Shown: one piece after another, positions 21,296 to 32,080 of the stretch
Numbering within the stretch: the first letter of the stretch is position 1
Layout: the number at the start of each line of letters is the position of its first letter
Source: Artemisia argyi
Taxonomy: Eukaryota; Streptophyta; Magnoliopsida; Asterales; Asteraceae
Assembly: GCA_030686995.1 (NCBI GenBank)
Contig: CM060707.1
Location: 84,306,472 to 84,370,471 of the forward strand
Reading direction: 5' to 3'
Length of the DNA stretch: 64,000 bases
The notes under the pieces: model-generated
Databases searched by the model: none
What the model was told of the DNA's origin: nothing
Seen by the model: only the letters and a program-made list of their open reading frames with translations
Position numbers and translations under genes: made by a program

Positions 21296-22662
21296 TATAT
21301 AATCAAGTCACCATCTTTCCTTCTTCTAAGCTTCTATATTTGTGTTAAAGTTGATAGATTTAAGGTCATACAAAAGTTAAAAATCACATAATGTGTATTT
21401 TTTATGCATTGATCTCCTAATCATGTTATTCAAACAGTTAGATTGTTATGTACGATGTGTTTTTTGTAATTAAAATGGACAGTTAGTTAATCATAACGAA
21501 GCTAGGTTACATGGCCTTAACTCCTTTCTTAAATTTCAGAATGATACCCTTTATAGTATTGCTGACTTACACCAGATGTAGCTTAGTGATTTGAATGCAT
21601 GTTCTTTAACGAACTTTATTCTATTCATATCTGATTGTTCCTCTAAATTGGACTTTGAAGTTGGAGATGCTCTAATAGACCCTTTTGATTTGTGATCAAC
21701 ACAAAATATACAAAATCTAATTCACAATAAATACGGGTTATGATCTAATCATTTACTATATTTTTTGCAGGTTCAAGAATATTAAGCTCAAGTTGAATAA
21801 TTGGTATGGCTTTCTACGGGTTACACGGGTCAGTCTAACATCCTTTTTTGAGTTATCATGGCAATGTCAATGCAACTGCAATATATTTTATTTAAGCGCT
21901 ATTGTTTGACTTGCTACTAAGACAATAAAGTAAAACATAATTAGATTATAGAATCATAGATAAACATAAGCTCGCAAACCTTCTACCATATCCCAACATC
22001 TTTATTATGTAGTGCTATGGTGCAGATACATCTTTCTTAGAAATTTTGACGCTTTTTCAAAACGGGAGAAGTTATTAAAAGTTAAAGGATTAGTAAGGTT
22101 GCTTTGCAAAAAAAGGTAATAGTTGACTTTGGTTGCTAAAATGAATCTATCTACTTATTAATCTATTAGTGTGTTAAGCAAAAGATGGGATAAAAAGATA
22201 ACTGCTGAATCAAGGATTGGCCAACAAAAACATGGGAGTCTATAAAGGCTGAATTTTAAATTTCATATGTTGAGAAGGTTTGGTAGATAGGCGCATAATA
22301 GAACAAAATCCAAGCATTTAATCACTGTGGATCGTACGGTCACACATAATCTTTGTTTCATCTTCATGTATTTGATAGTTTAGAACTTCTTGAAGTTTGT
22401 AAAACCTTTTGTAAATTGCAGGCATAGTTGTATTAGCTTCTAAGCTTGGAAATTTGTTCATTATTGCATATGAAAATGTAATTTATGATGTACATTGATG
22501 GTTTTAATTTCCTCTATTAGATGGTGGTTTATGTGTTATTTATGCTTTGTATCTTGCACTTTTGTAATCTAAGACCTGAGAATCGGTAAAATTGCATTGG
22601 ATGTTTGTTATTTAAGATGATATAGGAAATGACACATGTTGTTTAACATTAAAACTATTTAA
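21296..22662. other. No supported gene; contains repeat copy 2
   Basis: 21826-21915 is the second copy of the block at 18745. The rest is AT-rich. It was contiguous with 33497 onward before the Athila element inserted at 22668. Confidence 0.4.
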
Positions 22663-22667
22663 TATTT
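22663..22667. repeat. Target site duplication TATTT (left)
   Basis: Matches TATTT at 33492-33496 on the far side of the element. Confidence 0.85.
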
Positions 22668-24078
22668 TGATGAGGTGAAAAATGAACAACTTTTAGGGGG
22701 TCATTTAAGCCCGGAATTGAATTTATTTGATCAAATATTGCCCTAAATCGTTCCTTTTGTGATTTTAGGTACTTTGGGAGTGAAATCTGGAAAAGGAAGC
22801 AATTCCGACATTTTTGGAGCATAAAAGTGAAGAAAACGCCAAAGTCTTGATTTTCCTTGCTGGGAACAGTAGGTGACGGCGTCAAGAGCAACATCCTGAC
22901 GGTGTCAAGAGTAAATCGCATGACGGCCCAGTACAAACATGAAGGCGTCACAAGTAGAGCGTCAAGAGTAAAACACGTGACGGCCTGGAAGAACCTAACA
23001 CATGACGGCGTCAGATGTAGATCTAGGCAGTCCGAGTATTATTTTGGCGGCGAGATGACGGCGTCACCTATTTGGTCTTGACGTCATCAGCCTCAGTTTT
23101 CTAAATATGGTTTTCTAATTTTCATTCATTAAGAGGAACAAGTTTGGAGAAACCCTAAGGCCGAACCTATTACGAATTTTACAAGTTTTTCAAGGGTTTT
23201 CAGCCCTTGAACCCTTACATGTGTAATTAAGATAAGTGTTCTTCTAATTTAATCAATATGTCTATGTGTTGGTTGTTTATATCTTGTGCTTTTCTTAATT
23301 CCACCATGCTAGGCTAGATTTATCTTGTGTTTGCTTAGATCTAATGAAACCTAGATGTTGATTATGTGTTGATTACTTGTTTATGGTTGTATTGGATGAA
23401 TGATTTCGATGTTAGGCTTAAGAAAACTGGCAGATCTCCAAATGGTAACATGCTTGAACGTCTTAGGAAACATGAACTGACGTGCACTAGGTTTTATTGG
23501 TTGTATTTAATGCATGAATAAATTCTAATGATCCCATGTTAGGAGCTTCTTAGCTGGCTCGACATAGGAGTGAAGTAAGCACTCATAGGATTGGGGAATT
23601 AAGTGCGCCACCCCATGAATGGTATTAAGGAATACAATCCGTCATCCACGCAACTATAACAAGTAATTAACATGTAAAAGATATCTAGGGAGTAGTGAAA
23701 TCTAAGTAAACACAATTTCTCCACTTATTGCTCACAACCTTAGTTTAATTTAGTTTTATTTTCATTTCTAGTATTTTATTTTTATTGCATCTTTAGTATT
23801 GGGTTAGTTGATTAGCAACTAATTCCACCCAAATCCTTCAAACCCGAGATTTTTACTTGCTTTCTAAAAAATATAAAAATACAAAAATAATCATCCATCA
23901 TCTTTAGAACTAGTATTTAGGTTTTCTAATCCTAGCAACACTATTCCTAGCTGAACGATCAATCCCCCGGTACATGTCACTATACTATACTACAACGATC
24001 AAGTACACTGCCTGGTGGGGGTTGTAAGCTTCTCAAGATCCCTTGAGAGGTAAAGCCTGGTGCAATCCCTACGCATCA
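22668..24078 (+). repeat. Athila-like 5' LTR (1411 bp)
   Basis: Contains the TGACGGCGTCA motif cluster at about 22873-23090. At the position of the 3' LTR TATA box (CTATATATAG) it has CTAAATATGG (23101-23110), so its promoter core is altered. Confidence 0.9.
22873..23090. promoter_or_regulatory. Cluster of TGACGGCGTCA-like motifs
   Basis: At least six TGACG or CGTCA cores occur here, several arranged as the near-palindrome TGACGGCGTCA followed by AGAGTAA. The TGACG core is the known binding element of plant TGA-type bZIP factors; binding here is inferred. The cluster ends about 10 nt before the TATA position. Confidence 0.55.
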
Positions 24079-24084
24079 AGTTTT

Positions 24085-24103
24085 TCGCGCCGCAGCTCGG
24101 GGA
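24085..24103 (+). promoter_or_regulatory. Primer binding site, tRNA-Asp-like
   Basis: TCGCGCCGCAGCTCGGGGA lies six bases after the LTR. The related nested element has TGGCGCCGCAGCCCGGGGA, so this copy has changed at two positions. Confidence 0.65.
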
Positions 24104-24248
24104 ATAGTTATTGTCTAGGTTAGAATTTCTTTTTATTAGGTGTACTTGCTAGATTCCTTTCTAGTAAGATTTTATTTTTATTTTTAGGTCTCTTTAGTCT
24201 ATCTTATTTCTTTGTGTTTTTGTTCGTAACTCTTCACCACCTGCCATC

Positions 24249-25205
24249 ATGGCAACCGACGAATCCTCTAACTTTAGGATCACTAGGAGTCGTAGTTCCA
24301 CTAGAAACCTTGTCCTGCCTTATGCAGAACCCGAAAGAGAAATGCGTAGATTAAGACAATCTCACTCAACTCCTGAACCATCTAGCATTGCCATTGATTT
24401 TGATGCACCCCTTTCTGAAGAAAATTCAGAAAATCACGTTACAACCCCTAGCTCCCAACCCAACAACGAGATGAGTACCCCCGCAACTCCTATCCCTAAG
24501 TGCCTTAAGGACTACTCCTCCCCAACACCTCGTGGCTTCTCAAATGCCATTGTCTACCCAAACGAACACACCAATGAGGTCTTGCATGCGAACGATGTTT
24601 GGCTTGTCCAAAGTGTGTGTAAGTCTTGTGGATTAGATGAGGAAGATCCAATTCAACACATTAAAGACTTCTTGAAAATAGTAGACAGCCCCCATACGGA
24701 TGGGGCTACTAGAGACACGTCCCGATTGCGAGTCTTTCCTTTCACCCTATATGAAAAAGCCCAAGAGTGGTATGATAAACTTCCTTCTCAATCTATTTTC
24801 ACATGGGAGCAACTCATATCCAAGTTCTATGAAAAGTTCTTTCCACCTGGAAAAACCTCAGCGTTTAGAGATAGGATCCTCCGTTTCCGAAAAGGGAGGG
24901 ACGAACCCTTCCATAAATCGTGGATTAGATTCAAAGATTTAATAAGACAAGTTCCCCATCATGGCATCGAATTTTGGCTTTTGGTCCAAATCTTCTACGA
25001 CAATGTCTCCTCTAATGATCGGAACGGAATCAATCAATCTAGAAAAGGGAGATTGGCCAATCTTAGTGCCGAAGAAGGATGGGATAGAATTGAAGAATAT
25101 GCTCAAGACCAGGATGACACTTGGGATGAACCTGAGTCGACTGTCAGCATTTCTGAAATAACTTCAGATCGGTTGAGAAAAATTCACAAAAGAGTGGAGT
25201 ACTAG
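24249..25205 (+). CDS. gag: Ty3/gypsy Gag, N-terminal part
   Basis: A 318-codon ORF begins with MATDESSNFRITRSRSS right after the leader. It holds the retrotransposon Gag core, roughly residues 110-260: HIKDFLKIVD, LRVFPFTLYEKAQEWYDKLP, FYEKFFPPGKTS. Gag would assemble the cytoplasmic virus-like particle. The ORF ends early at TAG 25203-25205. The expected zinc knuckle lies downstream in another frame (C-D-Y-C...H...C at about 25250-25288), followed by two in-frame stops before 25593. The C-terminal third is therefore disconnected. The start fits because the related ORF at 60604 begins at the same distance from its primer site. Confidence 0.8.
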   Translation: MATDESSNFRITRSRSSTRNLVLPYAEPEREMRRLRQSHSTPEPSSIAIDFDAPLSEENSENHVTTPSSQPNNEMSTPATPIPKCLKDYSSPTPRGFSNAIVYPNEHTNEVLHANDVWLVQSVCKSCGLDEEDPIQHIKDFLKIVDSPHTDGATRDTSRLRVFPFTLYEKAQEWYDKLPSQSIFTWEQLISKFYEKFFPPGKTSAFRDRILRFRKGRDEPFHKSWIRFKDLIRQVPHHGIEFWLLVQIFYDNVSSNDRNGINQSRKGRLANLSAEEGWDRIEEYAQDQDDTWDEPESTVSISEITSDRLRKIHKRVEY

Positions 25206-25593
25206 CTGGGTCGCAGTTACCTAAACAACTTTCGAATCCTTACTTAATCTGCGACTACTGTGGGGGCCCGCATGAGGTAGAAGAATGCGGAGGAGCAGCC
25301 ACGACTGAACATGCATGCTTGTCAGGAGGTGACATCTATGCTGATCCCTCCCTTTTGCCTTTTTACCAAAATGACAATTACACCCTCTAGGGAAATCTGG
25401 TAAAAAGAAAAGAAGGAGAGGAAGGCCCTGAATTCGAAATCAGGAGCACTTTTGAAGATGACCTTGGTCGCTTCACTTAAGAAAAAGGCTTGCAATTGAA
25501 AGGTCTTAATGAACTCGTTGACGAGCAGCAGGGTGACATTGGAGAATTTTTCAACAAGCTTAACTCAGCCCTAGATAACCTTGAAATGCATCA
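25206..25593 (+). pseudogene. Gag C-terminal remnant with CCHC zinc knuckle
   Basis: In the frame of 25250 the knuckle reads CDYCGGPHEVEEC (CX2CX3HX4C), the nucleic-acid-binding motif of Athila-type Gag. A TAG at about 25388 and a TAA at about 25478 interrupt the frame before a final TAA at about 25594. A frameshift separates it from the N-terminal ORF. Confidence 0.7.
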
Positions 25594-25759
25594 GTAAGTA
25601 AAAAAGACCCCATGCTCGCGATAACCACTCGAGCTGGAACAACAACCAAGGACCCCCCCCCCTCCCCCTTACCCAAGCTCGTCCCCCATCACTCCCGATC
25701 CAAACAAGCCTCGTGAGGAGGAGGAGGATGTAGGCAGCGAGACTCCCGACCAACCTCCC

Positions 25760-28279
25760 TTGACGACCCCTTCCCCATCAACCCCACCTAACCAACCTGT
25801 GAGAATCCCATTCCCATCCCGATTTAAGAACCAGAAAACTGAGAATGATAATAAAAGATTCTTGTCATACCTAAAAGACTCGGTAGTCACCATACCCCTC
25901 CTTGATGCTTGCTATCGCATGCCGAAGTATAGTGCATACTTTAAGAAACTACTCGCTAACCGAAAGAAACTCGAGGGTCTTGTGACCCTGGGGGAAGAAT
26001 GCTCAGTGGTGACCCATCGAGGGCTACCAAAAAAGATAGACGATCCAGGTAGCTTCACCATGCCTTGCTCCATTGGATCACTATCAATAAAGAATGCTCT
26101 TGCCGATTTGGGGGCGAGTATCAATCTCATGCCTCACTCTATGTTCCTTAAATTAGGATATTCTAGATTAAAGCCTACCCGTATGAACATCCAACTAGCC
26201 GATAGATCAGTCAAGTACCCCGTAGGGATATGCGAGAATATGCTAGTCAAAGTTGGGAAATTCAAATTCCCGGTCGACTTCGTAATCCTGGATATGGAAG
26301 AGGATGACTTGGTACCCATCATCTTAGGGAGACCATTTCTTGCTACCGCTCGTGCAGTCATTGATGTTTATGACGGCAAATTAACCTTACGAGTGGGAAC
26401 CGATAGCACAACCTTCGACATTAAGGACTCTATGGATCTCTCTCTCGAAGCAGCTAACCAGCTCTATTTCATTGGGGAGGTCGATGAACTCACAGATGTC
26501 ATCGATAGTTGTGTCGATGAACAAATTGAGGAAGGCTGGCTACGGGACGAGAGTTTTTTGCCTTTGCTAGAGGTGGAAAAGATGGAGGATGTTGGTGCAG
26601 TCTCCTTCTACCCTAGACAAGAGGCAACGGAGCATCTCGAGCTCCGGAAGCCCGAAAACAAGCTTAAGCCCTCTATTATCGAACCTCCTGAGTTAGATCT
26701 TAGGGAGCTTCCTAACCATTTGGAGTATGCCTTCCTTCAGGGAGAGGACCAACTGCCGGTAATCATAAACTCTTCCCTGGAACATGAACAAAAAGGTAAA
26801 CTCTTAGAGGTCCTAAAGAAATATACGGGAGTGCTCGCATGGAGTGTAGCCGACATTAAGGGGATTGACTCAACTTTTTGCACACATAAGATTCTCATGG
26901 AAGAAGATTATAAACCTACCGTGCAACCCCAGAGGCGGGTAAATCCCAACATTAAGGAAGTAGTAAAGAAAGAAGTCATCAAACTTCTGGATGCAGGATT
27001 GATCTACCCAATCTCGGATAGCCCATGGGTCAGTCATGTACAGGTTGTACCTAAGAAGGGTGGAATGACTGTAGTTAAGAATGACAAGGGTGAGATGGTG
27101 CCCCAGAGAACGGTCACTGGATGGCGGGTATGCATTAACTATCGAAAGCTCAATGATGCCACAAGGAAAGATCACTTTCCCTTACCATTCATTGACCAAA
27201 TGTTAGAGAGATTGTCTGGACACGAGTACTATTGCTTCTTGGATGGATTCTCAGGGTATTTTCAAATTCCCATAGCACCTGAGAACCAAGAAAAGACCAC
27301 GTTTACTTGCCCTTATGGAACATTTGCCTACAAAAGGATGCCTTTTGGGCTATGTAATGCCCCCGCCACTTTCCAACGGTGCATGACCGCAATCTTTCAC
27401 GAACTCATGGAAGACAGTATGGAAGTGTTCATGGACGACTTTTCGGTCTTCGGGAACTCCTTCGACCGCTGTCTTGCTAATCTAGAGAAGATGCTTAAAC
27501 GTTGTGAGGAAACCAACTTGGTGTTAAACTGGGAAAAGTGTCATTTCATGGTAAAAGAAGGGATTGTGTTAGGGCATAAGATCTCAGGGAACGGAATAGA
27601 GGTGGACCAAGCTAAAGTTGAAGCTATATCTAAGCTACCATACCCCACGACTGTTAAAGCAATACGCAGCTTCTTGGGGCACGCCCGGTTTTATCGGAGA
27701 TTCATCAAAGACTTCTCCAAAATAGCTCGGCCGATGACTCAATTGCTTGTGAAGGATGCTCCATTCGATTTTTCACAAGAATGCAAGGATGCATTCGATC
27801 TCTTAAAAAAGGAACTCACACAAGCTCCAATCATGATTACACCCAACTGGGAGTTACCATTTGAAATCATGTGTGACGCTAGCGATTTCGCTGTCGGGGC
27901 TGTACTAGGCCAACGGCGTGACAAGCTTTTCCAACCTATTTACTATGCTAGCAAAACCATGAATCCCGCTCAAGAGAATTACTCCACCACCGAAAAGGAA
28001 TTATTAGCCGTAGTGTTCGCATTCGACAAATTCCGGCAATATCTTGTCCTTTCAAAGACAGTCGTTTTCACTGATCACTCGGCTCTTCGATATCTTTTTG
28101 CGAAGCAGGATGCTAAGCCACGACTAATTCGGTGGATCTTATTGCTACAAGAATTCGATGTTGAGATTCATGATAAGAGGGGGGCAGAAAATTTGGCCGC
28201 AGATCATCTATCTCGTCTTGAAAACCCCTTGGATGAGCACGATAGAAGTGAGATTAGGGATTCATTTCCTGACGAATAA
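25760..28279 (+). CDS. pol: Ty3/gypsy Pol: protease, reverse transcriptase, RNase H
   Basis: An 839-aa frame. Near residue 116 is the aspartic protease motif ALADLGASINLMP (D-L-G-A, common in this lineage). The reverse transcriptase spans about residues 380-600, with YCFLDGFSGYFQIPI, CPYGTFAYKRMPFGLCNAP and the catalytic FMDD box near residue 557 (F in place of the usual Y). The Ty3-type RNase H begins near residue 700 (IMCDASDFAVGAVLG, FTDHSALRYL) and ends with LAADHLSRLENP. It would cut Gag-Pol and copy element RNA to DNA. A TAA at 28277-28279 ends it, although the same frame continues two codons later into integrase. The chosen ATG is the first in the frame; the true N-terminus may lie upstream. 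Confidence 0.9.
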   Translation: MTTPSPSTPPNQPVRIPFPSRFKNQKTENDNKRFLSYLKDSVVTIPLLDACYRMPKYSAYFKKLLANRKKLEGLVTLGEECSVVTHRGLPKKIDDPGSFTMPCSIGSLSIKNALADLGASINLMPHSMFLKLGYSRLKPTRMNIQLADRSVKYPVGICENMLVKVGKFKFPVDFVILDMEEDDLVPIILGRPFLATARAVIDVYDGKLTLRVGTDSTTFDIKDSMDLSLEAANQLYFIGEVDELTDVIDSCVDEQIEEGWLRDESFLPLLEVEKMEDVGAVSFYPRQEATEHLELRKPENKLKPSIIEPPELDLRELPNHLEYAFLQGEDQLPVIINSSLEHEQKGKLLEVLKKYTGVLAWSVADIKGIDSTFCTHKILMEEDYKPTVQPQRRVNPNIKEVVKKEVIKLLDAGLIYPISDSPWVSHVQVVPKKGGMTVVKNDKGEMVPQRTVTGWRVCINYRKLNDATRKDHFPLPFIDQMLERLSGHEYYCFLDGFSGYFQIPIAPENQEKTTFTCPYGTFAYKRMPFGLCNAPATFQRCMTAIFHELMEDSMEVFMDDFSVFGNSFDRCLANLEKMLKRCEETNLVLNWEKCHFMVKEGIVLGHKISGNGIEVDQAKVEAISKLPYPTTVKAIRSFLGHARFYRRFIKDFSKIARPMTQLLVKDAPFDFSQECKDAFDLLKKELTQAPIMITPNWELPFEIMCDASDFAVGAVLGQRRDKLFQPIYYASKTMNPAQENYSTTEKELLAVVFAFDKFRQYLVLSKTVVFTDHSALRYLFAKQDAKPRLIRWILLLQEFDVEIHDKRGAENLAADHLSRLENPLDEHDRSEIRDSFPDE

Positions 28280-28282
28280 CTC

Positions 28283-29601
28283 ATGTTAATGATTGATTCG
28301 GAGCCTTGGTACGCCGATTTTGCCAATTATCTCACAAGCAGACTCGTTCCTGAACACCTGACTAGATACGAAAGAAAAATGTTCTTTTCTCAGTTAAAAT
28401 ACTACTTTTGGGATGAACCATTTTTATTCCGAAGGTGTCCCGACCAAATTATAAGACGCTGTGTTTCAGAAAGTGAGGCAGTAAAGATTATGAGGGAATG
28501 TCACTCTGGTCCCTCTGGCGGGCATCATGGGATAAACACCACCGCCCGAAAGATTTTCGATGCGGGATTCTATTGGCCCACAATTTTCCGTGACGTCAAA
28601 GAAATGGTACAGGAATGCGATGCATGTCAACGGGCCGGGAACATATCACATAGGGATGAAGCACCTCAGAATTTTATACAAGTATGTGAAGTCTTCGATG
28701 TTTGGGGAATTGACTTCATGGGACCCTTTCCATCTTCAGGGAGGAATGAATAAATTTTAGTTGCCATTGATTATGTTTCAAAATGGGTTGAGGCACAAGC
28801 CCTTAGGACCAATGATGCCAGAGAGTAGTTATTCATTTCCTGAAAAAGCTTTTCGCTAGATTCGGGATTCCTAAAGCTCTCATCAGTGATAGGGGGACCC
28901 ACTTTTGCAATGCACAAATGGAAAAGGTCATGAAGAGGTATGGAGTATCCCATCGGTTCTCCACCGCCTATCATCCACAAACCAATGGCCAGGTCGAAAA
29001 CACCAATAGGGCTATTAAAAGAATACTTGAAAAGACGGCTAGTCAAAATAGAAAAGACTGGTCATTTAAACTTGACGAAGCCTTGTGGGCATTCTGAACC
29101 GCCTACAAGACACCTATTGGAACGACCCCGTTTCGCATGGTGTATGGTAAGGCGTGTCACTTGCCAGTAAAATTAGAACATAAGGCTTATTGGGCGCTTA
29201 AGACATGTAACTTAGATTACACAATTGCTGGAACTAATAGGTTCTTGCAATTACATGAGCTTGATGAGATTAGGTTAGAAGCCTATGAATCTTCCGTTAC
29301 ATATAAAGAGAGAGCAAAAAGATGGCATGACCAGAGAATTAAGAAACCCAAAGAATTTTCAGAGGGAGACAAAGTCCTATTGTACAATTCTCGGTTGAGG
29401 TTATTTCCGGGAAAACTCAAGTCTAGATGGTATGGACCGTTTACGGTGAAAAATTCCTCTAAAACTGGAGCCGTTGTGTTATTAGACGATGAAGGTAGGG
29501 AATTTACTGTCAACATACAACGTGTAAAACATTATCAAGAAAATAACAATGAAATAATTAGTGAGGAGGATGTGACGTTTGATGATGAGGTCACGTAGTA
29601 A
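28283..29601 (+). pseudogene. Ty3/gypsy integrase, interrupted
   Basis: The frame continues from pol. The zinc-binding domain is clear ([10 protein letters not shown], then CDACQRAG) and is followed by the start of the catalytic core ([13 protein letters not shown], first catalytic Asp). A TAA at 28751 stops it, a frameshift lies at about 28825, and a TGA at about 29096 interrupts the later core. From 29137 the C-terminal chromodomain-free part is open (residues such as [13 protein letters not shown] and [14 protein letters not shown]) and ends at 29596-29598. At least three lesions make this integrase non-functional. Integrase joins the element DNA to the chromosome, so this copy would need help in trans. 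Confidence 0.85.
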
Positions 29602-30420
29602 CCCATGACCTTGAGTCTAGCTACAAGACTCGTAAATAAAGAAAAGCGCTTCTTGGGAGGCAACCCATGCTTTATGTGATTTTATTTTGTTTGTTTGTTA
29701 TTTGCTTCCATATGCATGCTTTATTTTTATTGTTGGTAGATCAAGTTTCTAAACTAAATAGTGGAAATATTTTACTTTGTTGTTTTGGCCTAGTCTTAAC
29801 TCCACCTAAAAGTATTTTTTGCAAAAGATAAGTGTAAAGGGAAACCCCAAATATTTTTTTAAGAAACAAACCGATCATGATTCTCCACAATATTAAGTGA
29901 ACATGTATATTCGTATTTGTTAGAGTCAAATGCTTGTATTGAGTCATAATGAAGTTTTGCAGGATTTTCCAGGAAGTAGGACCAAGTTTTTCCAGAAATT
30001 TTCCGGAAACTTAACATAAGAATTTCTGCAGGTCACTTCTGACGGCGTCATGAGATTACTCTTGATGGCATCACGTGTAAAAACCTGGAAATTTTACCGG
30101 TTTTGTTTTTCTAACGGAGTTTTAAAGTTTTTGTTGAATTATTAAGTTTTATAATCTCCAGGAAATCTGCAAACTTCATTCCACAAGCATTAGTAACTTA
30201 TATAGATTGCCGCCGATTTTATGCGAGGTTGCTTTGTTTGTTTTCTCAGGATTTACAGGTTATGTATGACAAGAAGATGATTTATATTCTGGAAGGGAAA
30301 CTTTGATTGATCATTTTCTTTGAGGAAGATTTAACCTGACCACCTTATTATCCATACCGAGCGAATCAGGGGAGTATTTGATTTCATACTTTTTACTTAT
30401 TTCACTTTTACATTCTTTAC

Positions 30421-30466
30421 TTGAACATTGGGGACAATGTTCATCTTAAGTGTAAGGGGAGGGTAA
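30421..30466 (+). promoter_or_regulatory. Internal polypurine tract-like cassette
   Basis: TTGGGGACAATGTTC is followed by AAGTGTAAGGGGAGGG. The same wording stands directly before 3' LTRs in many Athila-type elements, but here it is 1.6 kb upstream. Confidence 0.5.
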
Positions 30467-31424
30467 AATGATGATACTTTACAGATACACTTTCGCTTGA
30501 GTTTGTTTTGTTTAATGGTAGATGTGTAATAAAACTATGAGAAATACTTGTTAGTGCAATTTTAGCGCCAAATTTAAAATTTTTTACAACATTTAGGAGT
30601 GAAACTTTAGCCATAGCAAGCATCTCATGGATAGGAGATTGTATGACTAGCACATAACCATATATTCAGAAAAATTTTCCACCCAAATATGTGAGGTTCG
30701 CCTTTAGATTTGATAGGAAAAGCATTTATTATTAGTGCTTATGAGTGTACCGGTAGCATTTAGATTCTAGAACTTGCGTTAGTGATGCATCCCGAGACCG
30801 CTAGTGAGACTACATTCGTGTAGTAGGATTTACTACATGATAAGAGGCATTAGGATCACCCTTGTGTTAAACCCGTATTATAATTACTTGACCATTTAAG
30901 TCATATTACTTGGCTAGTTAAGTCAACTAATTTTTCCCACACCTTAGCGTTGTACTCATTTTTAGTACACGAAACCCCTAGTACACCCCTCTGAGCCTAT
31001 CTTTTCGTTTCTAACTTTAAGCATTTTACTTAAAGGAAGAATTTGTTACACCCCACTTAAATGTACACCCAAATCGCCTTAGCCTTCCGTGTATGCGCTC
31101 ATTTTTAGTGCATTATTGTTATTTGTTAAACCCTAAGTTAATTATCTAATTGATTACATGGTTGCTAAGTCGAGTCATATCCTTGTACATATTGTTTTGG
31201 GACGATTGGGACTCATGGGTAAAGTACTTATTTTATGGAGTAATGGGGAAGAACATTATTTATTACCCCCATATGTGCGTTAATCTTAAAAGTGCTTCAA
31301 GTGTTTTGATTTTCTTAATTCGAGTCATTAGTTTAGTTTATTGTAAAGTATGTAATAATTCAAGTGTAAGGGGAATTTTCATTCCCTATGATGTATTATT
31401 TTGGATGGTAGGGTAAGAGTGTAT

Positions 31425-31426
<2 letters not shown>

Positions 31427-31474
<48 letters not shown>
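31427..31474 (+). repeat. 48-A homopolymer
   Basis: Lies in the 3' non-coding region. The nested element has a matching tract at 57919-57961. Confidence 0.85.
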
Positions 31475-31476
<2 letters not shown>

Positions 31477-32045
31477 GAAAAATCAAGAAAAAGGAAAAAA
31501 AAATTAGAAAAAAGAAAAAGAGAAAAAACATACGGACTACCATCCTTTTTTATTTTATGTTCATTTTATGTTTTTGTTATTTTTTATTTATTAGCTTAAG
31601 TCGAGTCTAGTCTTGGCTTAGCAACGCTATATTGTACATGTAATTAACCAAGATTGTTAACTTGCCACCAGTAAAAACTGCCTTTATCCAACAAAACCGT
31701 GTATTTCATATCCCTACACCTAACGTTACAACCCTTTAAAAGACCTCTTTGATAGTTTATCCTAGGTGCTTACGACATGTGGTGGAGGTTTGATCCTTTC
31801 CCAAGCCTATCGTAATCTATTTAGCTATGACAGGTAGTGAGAGATGTTTTCCATTTCCATATTGTAATTTAAACTTTATTACACTCGAGAGATGTGAGTA
31901 TCTAAACACTATTTGTGAGGTGCTAGTGTATGATCTCCGTGCTTGTCTATTGGTCTTTAGTGGAACGATTATTTGTTGTAATTACTTTTATATTAGTGTT
32001 AAATGACCCCTAACTTGTATTTTGACTAGAATAAAAGCGCATTTG

Positions 32046-32080
32046 CTTGAGGACAAGCAAATCTCAAGTGTAAGGGTATA
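32046..32080 (+). promoter_or_regulatory. Terminal polypurine tract region
   Basis: CTTGAGGACAAGCAAA and AAGTGTAAGGGTATA precede the LTR. The purine run is short (AAGGG) and is separated from TGATG by TATA. Confidence 0.5.

Larger units (their letters stand above)
29602..32080 (+). other. Athila-like 3' non-coding region
   Basis: No env-like ORF is visible. The region holds a polypurine cassette (AAGTGTAAGGGGAGGG, ending about 30466), a 48-A tract, and a terminal cassette (CTTGAGGACAAGCAAA...AAGTGTAAGGG) directly before the 3' LTR. The nested element at 57048-59800 carries the same region in the same order. A TGACGGCGTCA motif also lies at about 30042. Confidence 0.7.

Noticed and set aside
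23079..23089. TGACGTCA as a host cyclic-AMP-type enhancer for a neighbouring gene
   Set aside because: It is a variant of the LTR motif and no host gene is close; treated as part of the LTR cluster.
26100..26120. Dead protease because of D-L-G-A instead of D-S-G-A
   Set aside because: D-L-G-A is common in Athila/Tat-type plant elements, so it is not evidence of inactivation.
31401..31610. Lys-rich 69-aa ORF
   Set aside because: Translation of the A48 tract and flanking A-rich sequence.
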